Assembly (NCBI GenBank): GCA_902525935.1
Contig: CABZJA010000007.1
Span: forward strand, 1 to 61,052
Source: an uncultured Pelagibacteraceae bacterium
GTDB taxonomy: Bacteria; Pseudomonadota; Alphaproteobacteria; Pelagibacterales; Pelagibacteraceae
Length of the DNA: 61,052 nt
Direction: 5' to 3'
The notes under the pieces are model-generated. The model saw only the letters and a program-made list of their open reading frames with translations, had not been told where the DNA came from and searched no databases. Position 1 is the stretch's first letter. The number at the start of each line of letters is the position of its first letter. Shown piece after piece: positions 1 through 6,353 of the stretch. The translations under genes and the position numbers were made by a program.

Positions 1-315
1 TGAATTATGAGATAGGGTACAGTAATTCAATAAAATCAACAATTATGAAGGTATTCTAAAACAAAACTATTGATAATGAAAACTTAGTTTTGTTTTGTTA
101 AGGAATTTCTTAATATTGATTGATGTAAATATACAAAAAAATAATAATTTTCATAATAATTAGCTAAGTAATGCAATTTGTGAATATAGCGTTTAATGCC
201 CCAAATACAGGGCTTATTTAGAGATTTCAATTTACAAGCTGCAACCAATAGGGGAAATTAAAATTGTAGTACTAAATGATGTTAAAATTAAAAAAAACGT
301 TGGTATTGCTAGCTT
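1..315. other. AT-rich gene-free stretch at window start
   Basis: No convincing coding region is visible here on either strand. It contains one long inverted repeat (58-96, listed separately) and a short GCCC/GGGC hairpin near 198-213. The minus-strand MGMT gene ends at 316, so the right part is its 3' flank. A run of eight T on the minus strand near 291-298 follows only a weak hairpin and could be a poor terminator. Anything entering from left of the window is unknown. Confidence 0.5.
58..96. terminator. Long inverted repeat, possible intrinsic terminator
   Basis: A 12-bp perfect inverted repeat (AAAACAAAACTA / TAGTTTTGTTTT) with a 15-base AT-rich loop is visible. The T-rich right arm on the plus strand would act as the U-tract for transcripts entering from the left; the A-rich left arm would do the same for minus-strand transcripts. 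The function is inferred from shape only, and the stem is all but two G/C pairs A/T. Confidence 0.4.
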
Positions 316-591
316 TTAGAATGAAATTCCTTCAGATTTGAGAAGTTTTTTCTTGGTTTTTATACCACCTTTTCCAGAATATCCTCCAAGAGATCCATCA
401 GACCTGGTCACTCTATGACAAGGTATTTTTGGAGCATATGGGTTTTTTCCAATAGCATTAGCTACAGCTCTAACAGCTTTAGGCTTATTTATTCCCTTAG
501 CTACGTCAGAATACGTTAGAACATAACCTTTTTTTATTGTTTTTAAATATTTCCAGACTTTAATTTGAAATTTTGTTCCTTTAAGGATCAT
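316..591 (-). CDS. ogt: Short O6-alkylguanine-DNA alkyltransferase (MGMT/Ogt C-terminal domain)
   Basis: Suicide DNA-repair protein that moves the alkyl group from O6-alkylguanine to its own cysteine. The active-site motif PCHRV is intact (Cys58 in the 91-residue version), so this is not a Cys-less alkyltransferase-like protein. The helix-turn-helix and arginine-finger region (RAVANAIGKNP, 41-51) and the C-terminal SLGGYSGG-like loop are present. The N-terminal ribonuclease-H-like domain of full-length Ogt/Ada (about 160-180 residues) is absent. I chose ATG 591; the frame stays open to 684, but that extension crosses a terminator hairpin and a structured RNA and looks unlike the family. The start codon lies only three bases past the terminator T-run, so attenuation is plausible. 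Confidence 0.85.
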   Translation of the reverse strand: MILKGTKFQIKVWKYLKTIKKGYVLTYSDVAKGINKPKAVRAVANAIGKNPYAPKIPCHRVTRSDGSLGGYSGKGGIKTKKKLLKSEGISF

Positions 592-594
592 ATT

Positions 595-639
595 AAAAAA
601 AACCCTGTATCTCTGCACCTTTTCAGGTACAAAGAACAG
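595..639 (-). terminator. Intrinsic terminator before ogt
   Basis: On the minus strand a 9-bp stem (CTTTGTACC with GGTGCAGAG, three G-U pairs) is extended by CTGT/ACAG at its base and followed by GGG and eight T. This is a strong Rho-independent terminator shape. It lies directly before the ATG at 591, so it either ends a free RNA or attenuates the repair gene. Confidence 0.7.
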
Positions 640-785
640 TAGTTTTTGGCACGTCGTTGTATGCGCTACCGCCATGCCTTCCACCCCGCAATTTTAGCGC
701 TACTCTGCGTGGTTTTCTGCCCTCTGGGCTTGAATCTCTCGATTTTTCCCCAGATGGTCAGTTAAGAGTTGCCTCTTAATTCATT
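595..785 (-). ncRNA. Unassigned structured RNA or attenuating leader upstream of ogt
   Basis: This stretch is clearly richer in G/C than its surroundings and folds well on the minus strand. In 5' to 3' order: a 7-bp hairpin with GCAA tetraloop (779-762); a 5-bp stem CTGGG/CCCAG (753-724) enclosing a 4-bp stem with GAGA tetraloop (744-733); a long central region with two copies of GTAGCGC (703-697 and 669-663); then the terminator hairpin 639-603 with eight U. GNRA loops form only on this strand. I do not see conserved signatures of RNase P RNA, tmRNA, SRP RNA or the common riboswitches. It could be a free small RNA or the leader of the gene starting at 591. The 5' end is approximate. Confidence 0.6.
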
Positions 786-873
786 TATGAAATTATCATA
801 GTGCAAATGAGATTAGTATCACTTTATAGTTGATAATTTACGGTTTTTAACAACTGTGAATAGCGGTAACAAC

Positions 874-1053
874 CTATCTAGGTCCAACAAAAATAACTAT
901 AAAATAAGATAAATAGAAAATTATTGTTAAAACAGATAGGAAATATACTTCTAATGATTTTCCATTTTTTTTGTAAACCAAATAACTCAGTATAGTTAAA
1001 CCTAAAGATATAATTAAAAAATAGCTTGTAGGAATTTCGCCATCTATTGTCAT
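874..1053 (-). CDS. Small two-helix membrane protein, function unknown
   Basis: A 59-residue frame starting ATG at 1053 encodes two hydrophobic segments (about residues 11-27 and 35-56) separated by a short basic loop (YKKNGKS), ending VGPR. Its codons are those usual in this genome (TTA, ATA, ATT, TCT). A slightly longer overlapping frame (878-1081) gives an aromatic, irregular peptide and is probably the shadow. No good Shine-Dalgarno sequence is visible. I do not recognise the family; transcription would run toward the structured RNA and ogt. Moderate confidence that it is a real gene. Confidence 0.45.
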   Translation of the reverse strand: MTIDGEIPTSYFLIISLGLTILSYLVYKKNGKSLEVYFLSVLTIIFYLSYFIVIFVGPR

Positions 1054-1102
1054 GAAATAATGATCTTAATTCATTTGACATTTAAAATCACTTAATATAT
1101 TA

Positions 1103-1129
1103 TTTCCGATAATTAATGGTTATCGGAAA
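1103..1129. promoter_or_regulatory. Perfect inverted repeat over the integrase ribosome binding site
   Basis: TTTCCGATAA and TTATCGGAAA form a perfect 10-bp inverted repeat around a 7-base centre. The right arm ends 5 bases before the integrase ATG (1135), so its GGAAAA would be the ribosome binding site. As RNA it would be hidden in a hairpin; as DNA it could be an operator or a recombinase arm site. Role inferred from position only. Confidence 0.55.
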
Positions 1130-1134
1130 AATAT

Positions 1135-2049
1135 ATGAATGATTTAATAACTGATGTAAAAAACTTAGAAATTGAGACTTTAAAAAATTTAAAAAATTCT
1201 AAAGCTCATAATACTTTGAGAGCTTATAATGCAGATTTTAAAGATTTTTCAGCTTTTTGTGCGAAGAATGGATTAAATCCATTGCCCAGCGAGCCTAAAA
1301 TTGTGTCGATTTACCTTACCTATCTAAGTTCATTTTCAAAATATAGTACTTTAAAAAGGAGATTAGCCTCAATAAAAGTTGTCCATAAATTAAAAGGTCA
1401 TTATATAGATATAAAACATCCGATAATTATCGAAAATTTAATGGGTATAAAAAGAAAAATGGGTGTTAAGCAAACTGCTAAAAAACCCATATTAATCAAT
1501 GATTTAAAAATTATAATTAATGTAATAGATGAAGAAAAAAATGATCTAAAGAGGTTACAAAATAAAGCTTTATTGTTGGTTGGATTTGCAGGGGGATTTA
1601 GAAGATCTGAACTTGTTTCCATAGAGTATGATGATTTAGACTTTGTTATAGAGGGAGTTAAAATAGTCATTAGACGGTCAAAAACTGATCAAACTGGCCA
1701 AGGAATGATAAAAGCAATCCCCTACTTTGATAATAAAACTTATTGTCCAGTTACTTCTCTTCGAAATTGGATAAATTTTTTAAATATAGATAAGGGTAAA
1801 ATATTTAATATATCTGACAAAACTGTAGCTTTAACAATTAAAAAATATGCTTTATTGGCCGGATTAGACCAAAAAAAATATGCTGGGCATAGTCTTAGAT
1901 CAGGTTTCGCAACATCGACTGCAGAAACTGGCGCTGATGAAAGAAGCATAATGGCAATGACAGGACATAAAACTACGCAAATGGTTAGAAGATATATAAA
2001 TGAGTCAAACTTATTTAAAAATAATGCATTAAATAAAATTAAAATATAA
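1135..2049 (+). CDS. Tyrosine-type site-specific recombinase/integrase
   Basis: A 304-residue tyrosine recombinase. The N-terminal SAM-like core-binding domain covers about residues 10-100 and the catalytic domain about 115-295. Catalytic residues can be assigned: Arg156 (GFRRSEL), Lys183, His252 and Arg255 (GHSLR), His278 (TGHKT) and Tyr287 (RRYIN), so it looks active. The cell's XerC/XerD dimer-resolution role is possible, but length and setting fit a mobile-element or phage-type integrase better. No other phage genes are near. It ends 5 bp from the convergent glycosyltransferase. tRNA-Glu lies 1.3 kb downstream, but I found no duplicated tRNA end that would mark an attachment site. Confidence 0.88.
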   Translation: MNDLITDVKNLEIETLKNLKNSKAHNTLRAYNADFKDFSAFCAKNGLNPLPSEPKIVSIYLTYLSSFSKYSTLKRRLASIKVVHKLKGHYIDIKHPIIIENLMGIKRKMGVKQTAKKPILINDLKIIINVIDEEKNDLKRLQNKALLLVGFAGGFRRSELVSIEYDDLDFVIEGVKIVIRRSKTDQTGQGMIKAIPYFDNKTYCPVTSLRNWINFLNIDKGKIFNISDKTVALTIKKYALLAGLDQKKYAGHSLRSGFATSTAETGADERSIMAMTGHKTTQMVRRYINESNLFKNNALNKIKI

Positions 2050-2054
2050 TAATC

Positions 2055-3092
2055 TTAAATTAACTTATCTCTGTATCCATCAATTTTTTTTGAAATATAA
2101 TTATTCGTTAAGTAAAAATTTTTATAAATCCTTTCTTGTAATGATTTCTTTAAAGACTCATTTTTAATAAGTTTTTCGATTGAATTTTCAATATTTTTAA
2201 CAGTTAAAGACTTTATTTTCATAGCCTTTGGAGATGCCTCACTAAGCCCACCTTTATCTGTAATAATTACAGCACATCCTGCACTTGAAGCTTCTAAAGC
2301 AGTTCTACCAAAGGGTTCGTCCCATCGAGAGCAAACAACTGAAATATCTGACTTTACAAACCATTTTGTAACAGCGTTATATTTTTGAAATCCCAAAACT
2401 TTCAAATTTTTATGTTCAAAAATATGGTTTTCTCTAGGTTCATCACCAATAACTATAGCTTTCCAATCTGGATTATTATTTAATACACTTATAATAGCCT
2501 TTCCAAATAGGTCATAACCTTTAGAGGCATTTAATCTACCAACAAATAAAATTATTTTTTTTTTATTTTTAAAATTAATAATCTTTTTACTTGTTGATTG
2601 ATTAATAACTTCAAGTTTATCAGTATTAAATTTTTTATTTAATCCTTTTGTAAATTTTTTTAGGGTCCAATTACTGTTAAAAATTATTTTTTTTGTTTTG
2701 TTATATACATCAATTCTCTCTTTCACTGTTTTCGATGATTTCATATCTAAGGGATTATTATGAAAATACAGAACAATATTATCGTTTATTTCATGAATAG
2801 AATTTATATAATCAGGCCTATTATGAACTTCTATTAAAGTTGATTTTTTTATTTTTTCATTCTCCAGAAATTTTTTTATATAAGTTTTGCTGCTGCTTCT
2901 GAAAAGTAATTTTGAAAAATTTAAATTAGTATAATTAGGTAATAACTTTTTTTTAAAAAAAGTATTTCCATATACTTGAATATTTTTTTTATATTTACTT
3001 AGTTTGATAGTATCATTTAAAAAAAGTGAAACTGCACCTGCATAATTAGGAGTAAAATTTTCTTTGTAAGGAAGTAGAATAGAGATTTTCAT
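2055..3092 (-). CDS. Glycosyltransferase family 4 (GT-B fold)
   Basis: A 345-residue glycosyltransferase of the GT4/GT1 Pfam type, probably transferring a sugar to a cell-surface polysaccharide or lipid. The C-terminal nucleotide-sugar domain is clear: VGRLNASKGYD near residue 185 and the EX7E-like motif EPFGRTALEASSAGCAV near 260. The N-terminal domain is more diverged and begins directly with MKISILLPY. No membrane segment or signal peptide is seen. It is followed upstream on the same strand by a GIY-YIG gene with no gap. Donor and acceptor cannot be predicted; a GDP-mannose synthesis gene (manC) is present far away in this window but no link is shown. Confidence 0.82.
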   Translation of the reverse strand: MKISILLPYKENFTPNYAGAVSLFLNDTIKLSKYKKNIQVYGNTFFKKKLLPNYTNLNFSKLLFRSSSKTYIKKFLENEKIKKSTLIEVHNRPDYINSIHEINDNIVLYFHNNPLDMKSSKTVKERIDVYNKTKKIIFNSNWTLKKFTKGLNKKFNTDKLEVINQSTSKKIINFKNKKKIILFVGRLNASKGYDLFGKAIISVLNNNPDWKAIVIGDEPRENHIFEHKNLKVLGFQKYNAVTKWFVKSDISVVCSRWDEPFGRTALEASSAGCAVIITDKGGLSEASPKAMKIKSLTVKNIENSIEKLIKNESLKKSLQERIYKNFYLTNNYISKKIDGYRDKLI

Positions 3093-3344
3093 TTATAAAA
3101 AGTTAGATTTTATTTTATTTCTAAGTTTATAGTTTTTTTTAAGCTTGTATTCCTCACTCATAGCTTTGGATTTTGAATCATAACTAATACTATAGGCTAA
3201 TATCCATTTTCTACCTCTAGTAAATTTTGCTCCTTTCGAAGCATTATGTTTAGCTAATCTCTTCTTTAAATTATTAGTATATCCAACGTAGCTAAGGTGT
3301 TTTTGCCTATTTTTAGATATGATTAAATAAACAAAATATTTCAT
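3093..3344 (-). CDS. GIY-YIG domain protein (UPF0213/YhbQ-like)
   Basis: An 83-residue single-domain GIY-YIG protein. Instead of the name-giving motif it has VYLI and YVGYT; the conserved arginine is Arg29 (LKKRL), and the EEYKLKK motif (64-70) supplies the metal-binding glutamate. Such small proteins are common in bacteria, with weak or undefined nuclease roles. Its ATG (3344) lies two bases after the encoded CCA of tRNA-Glu, and its end touches the glycosyltransferase start. It is therefore likely cotranscribed with the tRNA and has no room for its own leader. Confidence 0.85.
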   Translation of the reverse strand: MKYFVYLIISKNRQKHLSYVGYTNNLKKRLAKHNASKGAKFTRGRKWILAYSISYDSKSKAMSEEYKLKKNYKLRNKIKSNFL

Positions 3345-3346
3345 TA

Positions 3347-3421
3347 TGGCGGTCCCTAGGGGAATCGAACCCCTCTTTCATGGATGAAAACCATGTGTCC
3401 TAACCGATAGACGAAGGGACC
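3347..3421 (-). tRNA. tRNA-Glu (anticodon TTC)
   Basis: Complete cloverleaf of 75 nt including encoded CCA. The acceptor stem GGTCCCT/AGGGACC has G as discriminator base, the anticodon stem CATGG/CCATG carries loop TTTTCAT (anticodon TTC), and the T-arm GGTTCGATTCC is standard. The next gene on this strand begins two bases after the CCA. Confidence 0.97.
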
Positions 3422-3456
3422 AGAGATGGAGTTTCTATTGCAATTATTAAAAATAA

Positions 3457-4401
3457 TCAAGCTATAGGTACCTCACTTTTTATAATTTCTATTGTAGATT
3501 CTTTGTGTGTGACAAGAGTCTCAGTAATAAATTTTGTATTTTCTTTTTTTACAGCCGCAACCATTTCAGTACCAGTAATACCAGTCGCACAAAAAATACT
3601 ATCTCCTTTAACTATTTCATTTAATTCATATTTTTTATTTAGGTCAATAATTCCCATTTTTTTAGCTCTAGCCTTATCTTGGTCTGTTGCAAATAAAAAT
3701 TTACCCTGAAATTTACATCCATAAGCATCCAAAGCTGCTGCAGAGATTACTCCTTCAGGACCTCCTCCAATACCTAAAAATAAGTCAACATTATACTTAT
3801 TATCAGTAACTAAGAGAGAACCACAAATATCACCATCTGAAATTAATTTTAAATTTACTTTTAATGATTTTAATTCTTTAATGATATCTTTATGTCTTGG
3901 TCTATCGAGAATACATACTGTAAGTTCATTAATATTTTTGTTTTTGGCTTCTGCAATATTGGAAATATTTTTTTTTATAGGATAATCTAAATCTGTCGCA
4001 TCGAATGGAACATCTTTGCCCACTGCAATTTTATTCATATAGGTTTCTGGAGCATTAAATAAATTTCCTTTTTCTGAAATTGCTAATACAGATATAGCGC
4101 CTGGAATATTTTTTGCAGCAAAGTTTGTTCCTTCAAGTGGGTCTACAGCTATATCTAAATATGGACCATTACCCTTACCCAGTTTTTCACCTATATATAA
4201 CATTGGTGCTTCATCGAGTTCGCCCTCACCTATCACCACTTCTCCGTTAATTTCTATGTTATTTAAATCATTTCTCATAGAGTCCGTTGCAGCTTTATCA
4301 GCAATTTTTTTATTTTCTTTGCCAAGAAATTGATAACAATTAACTGCAGCTCTTGAAGTAACATTTACAAGTTGATTAATCAGATCTTTATCTAAAGACA
4401 T
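3457..4401 (-). CDS. glpX: Class II fructose-1,6-bisphosphatase (GlpX)
   Basis: Hydrolyses fructose-1,6-bisphosphate to fructose-6-phosphate for gluconeogenesis, using divalent metal. The 314-residue length and family blocks fit: AATDSMRNDLN near 38-48, GEGELDEAPML near 59-69, the metal-site DPLEGT near 87-92, and GIGGGPEGVISAAA near 212-225. The ATG overlaps the stop of the upstream sbmA-like gene as TAATG, so translation is probably coupled. Downstream is a 35-bp spacer and then tRNA-Glu. Confidence 0.95.
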   Translation of the reverse strand: MSLDKDLINQLVNVTSRAAVNCYQFLGKENKKIADKAATDSMRNDLNNIEINGEVVIGEGELDEAPMLYIGEKLGKGNGPYLDIAVDPLEGTNFAAKNIPGAISVLAISEKGNLFNAPETYMNKIAVGKDVPFDATDLDYPIKKNISNIAEAKNKNINELTVCILDRPRHKDIIKELKSLKVNLKLISDGDICGSLLVTDNKYNVDLFLGIGGGPEGVISAAALDAYGCKFQGKFLFATDQDKARAKKMGIIDLNKKYELNEIVKGDSIFCATGITGTEMVAAVKKENTKFITETLVTHKESTIEIIKSEVPIA

Positions 4402-5399
4402 TAAATATTTTCAAAAGTGGATTTTTCTAAATTATATTTCAATCTAGCTTCAAATTCACTTAATCTTTTCCAAACTGAAATTAATTCTACTATTGTAGAC
4501 CAGCTTCTAACTAAATATTGTAATGAATTTTCAACTCTTCCAAATGCTCTGGTTATTTGTTGAACAAAACCCAAAGTAATCGCACCTGATACAATAGTTG
4601 GTGCTAAAGCCAAATAAGGAACAATTACCATACCTTGAAAATAGCTCCACTTCACTGCATTAAAATATAAGTAGTGAAAATATGATTTATAGTGAATACC
4701 TCTTACTCTATCATATAATTGACCTATAGTTGGTGGAGCTGCCCTTATAGGATCATCTTCTCCATGAACTAATTCTTTTCTATAACCAGCTTCTTCTTTT
4801 TGAATATCATATTCAATACCAGGCAATTTGATACCTACAGCCGCTAATAAAACTGTTCCACCAAGTGCAGATATTATTGCAACCCAAACTAAAGCATGAT
4901 CAACTTCACCAATCCATGGAAGAACATCGACCTGTTTAGATAATCCCCATAATATTGGTAAGAAGGCTACTAATGTCATTATACTATCTAGAAGTCCAAC
5001 ACCAAGACCTTCCATTATTCTTGCAAATTTTAAAGTGTCTTCTTGAACTCTCTGCGAAGCGCCCTCTGTTAAACGAGCTTTTAACCATTGTGAGTGGTAA
5101 TACTCAGCCATTGAAGTTCTCCACCTAAAAACCCAATGAGAAACGAAAAATCCAGTTATAATTGCAATTATAATCCAAAGACCTGCAACTTTTGCAAATG
5201 TAAATAAATATCCAATAAATTCAGTCTCAGTTACAGAACCAGGTTCTGTTAAAGCTTTTTGAAGAGTATCGTAAAATTCGCCGAACCATTCATTAATTTT
5301 TACATCTAATTGTACTTGATACCAAGTTGAAACTAATATGAAGATTGATCCAAATATGCTCCAACGATACCATTTTCTTTCTGTAAAAAATTTAAACAT
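4401..5399 (-). CDS. SbmA/BacA-like inner-membrane peptide transporter
   Basis: A 332-residue integral membrane protein of the SbmA_BacA family, proton-driven importers of antimicrobial peptides and other peptide-like compounds that resemble the membrane half of an ABC exporter. Family features include FKFFTERKWYRWS at the N-terminus, WRTSMAEYYHSQWL near 92-105, GASQRVQEDT near 113-122, and the late IVELISVWKRLSEFEARL. About six membrane helices are likely. It is somewhat shorter than E. coli SbmA (about 406 residues). It overlaps glpX downstream and the complex I accessory gene upstream by a few bases. In a free-living ocean cell a peptide scavenging role is possible; this is inference. Confidence 0.85.
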   Translation of the reverse strand: MFKFFTERKWYRWSIFGSIFILVSTWYQVQLDVKINEWFGEFYDTLQKALTEPGSVTETEFIGYLFTFAKVAGLWIIIAIITGFFVSHWVFRWRTSMAEYYHSQWLKARLTEGASQRVQEDTLKFARIMEGLGVGLLDSIMTLVAFLPILWGLSKQVDVLPWIGEVDHALVWVAIISALGGTVLLAAVGIKLPGIEYDIQKEEAGYRKELVHGEDDPIRAAPPTIGQLYDRVRGIHYKSYFHYLYFNAVKWSYFQGMVIVPYLALAPTIVSGAITLGFVQQITRAFGRVENSLQYLVRSWSTIVELISVWKRLSEFEARLKYNLEKSTFENI

Positions 5400-5680
5400 T
5401 ATTTTATAAAATTATCAGCGTAGGATTTTAAAGTAATTTTTCTTTTGTTCGGCTCTATCACTTCAAAACTAATATTGTTTTTTTTTGCATATTCAATTGC
5501 TAGTTCTTTGTTTGAAAATTCTAATTTTAATTCGCCATAAGTATCTGTCGAACTCTCCCACCCCATTAAAGGATTTGTGCCTGGATCATCAGTAATATAT
5601 TCAATAATCCATTTGTCAAATTTTTTTAATCCTGACTGCATAGCAGTTTTAGAGGGTTTATAAATTTTAGCTTTTTTCAT
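5399..5680 (-). CDS. NADH-ubiquinone oxidoreductase accessory subunit, NDUFS4/18-kDa-like
   Basis: A 93-residue protein of the ETC_C1_NDUFA4 family, the accessory subunit found with complex I in Alphaproteobacteria and mitochondria. Diagnostic parts are NPLMGWESSTDTYGELKLEF (34-53), FEVIEPNKRK and the C-terminal KSYADNF. The frame is open to 5728, but that extension reads through tRNA-Pro, so the ATG at 5680 is the start. Only four bases separate it from the tRNA CCA end, so tRNA processing would leave a nearly leaderless mRNA. The main nuo operon is not in this window. Confidence 0.9.
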   Translation of the reverse strand: MKKAKIYKPSKTAMQSGLKKFDKWIIEYITDDPGTNPLMGWESSTDTYGELKLEFSNKELAIEYAKKNNISFEVIEPNKRKITLKSYADNFIK

Positions 5681-5684
5681 AAAA

Positions 5685-5761
5685 TGGTCGGGGTGGTAGG
5701 ATTCGAACCTACGGCCCCTTGGTCCCAAACCAAGTGCGCTACCAGGCTGCGCTACACCCCG
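5685..5761 (-). tRNA. tRNA-Pro (anticodon TGG)
   Basis: Complete 77-nt cloverleaf with encoded CCA. Acceptor stem CGGGGTG/CACCCCG, anticodon stem CTTGG/CCAAG with loop TTTGGGA (anticodon TGG), T-arm GGTTCGAATCC. It is followed on the same strand, four bases later, by the complex I accessory gene. Confidence 0.97.
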
Positions 5762-5856
5762 AATGCAGTACTAATACAGTAGATAAAAAAAATATCAAAG
5801 TATATTAATCACTATTTAAAAGGAAATTTTATAAAATTTGCTATATATAAGTATCT

Positions 5857-6351
5857 ATGATCATTGAATGTCCAGCCTGCTCTAAGAAGTTCAATATTAA
5901 TGAAAAGCTAATTCCAGATGAAGGTAGACTTTTAAAGTGCGGCAATTGCGAACATACATGGTTTTTTAAAAAGGAAGAAAATATAAAGTCAGAGGATCAG
6001 ACTACAAAAATAAGTCAAATTGAAGAAAATAAATCAGAGATCAATATAGAACCAGTTAAAGAACCTGTAAAAAAAACAGAAAAAATAAGAAAAAAAATTT
6101 CAAAAAGATCTTCAACAAAAGAGAGTGCAACAAAAGAATTAATATCTATTGATAAAAATTCAGTCTCAAAAGAAAACAATATTATCAAGAAAATATTTCT
6201 AACTATTATTTCAACTATTGCATTTATATTACTTATAGACACGTTTAAAAATCAGATATCTGTTATATTTCCAGGCATAATAAATATGTCAGATAGTCTG
6301 CATCTAGTAATAAATGACTTGAAATTATTTATTAAAGATTTAGTCAGGTAA
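5857..6351 (+). CDS. MJ0042-type zinc-ribbon membrane protein
   Basis: A 164-residue protein with an N-terminal MJ0042-family zinc ribbon: Cys5, Cys8, Cys28 and Cys31 (CPAC...CGNC), ending in the family's HTW. A charged, Lys/Glu/Ser-rich linker (about 40-108) follows, then one transmembrane helix near 110-130 and a short hydrophobic tail. The ribbon is predicted in the cytoplasm with a single membrane anchor. Biochemical function is unknown for this family in Alphaproteobacteria. It lies 2 bp before nhaA and is probably cotranscribed. The promoter region is the 95-bp gap after tRNA-Pro. Confidence 0.8.
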   Translation: MIIECPACSKKFNINEKLIPDEGRLLKCGNCEHTWFFKKEENIKSEDQTTKISQIEENKSEINIEPVKEPVKKTEKIRKKISKRSSTKESATKELISIDKNSVSKENNIIKKIFLTIISTIAFILLIDTFKNQISVIFPGIINMSDSLHLVINDLKLFIKDLVR

Positions 6352-6353
6352 AA

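Noticed and set aside
276..340. Micro-frame resembling a signal peptide (MMLKLKKTLVLLAF)
   Set aside because: Only about 21 codons and overlaps the end of ogt; likely chance in AT-rich DNA.
592..684. N-terminal extension of the MGMT reading frame
   Set aside because: It lies over a terminator hairpin and structured RNA, has atypical composition and no resemblance to MGMT N-termini.
595..785. Identity as tmRNA, RNase P RNA, SRP RNA or 6S RNA
   Set aside because: Conserved core sequences of the first three are absent and the multi-hairpin shape does not resemble the 6S rod; left unassigned.
878..1081. 67-residue minus-strand frame
   Set aside because: Irregular aromatic-rich peptide; the overlapping frame 874-1053 gives a better membrane protein.
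2050..3421. Integration attachment site in tRNA-Glu for the nearby integrase
   Set aside because: I could not find a second copy of the tRNA 3' end near the integrase.
5681..5728. Longer start for the NDUFS4-like gene
   Set aside because: Would translate the 3' part of tRNA-Pro.
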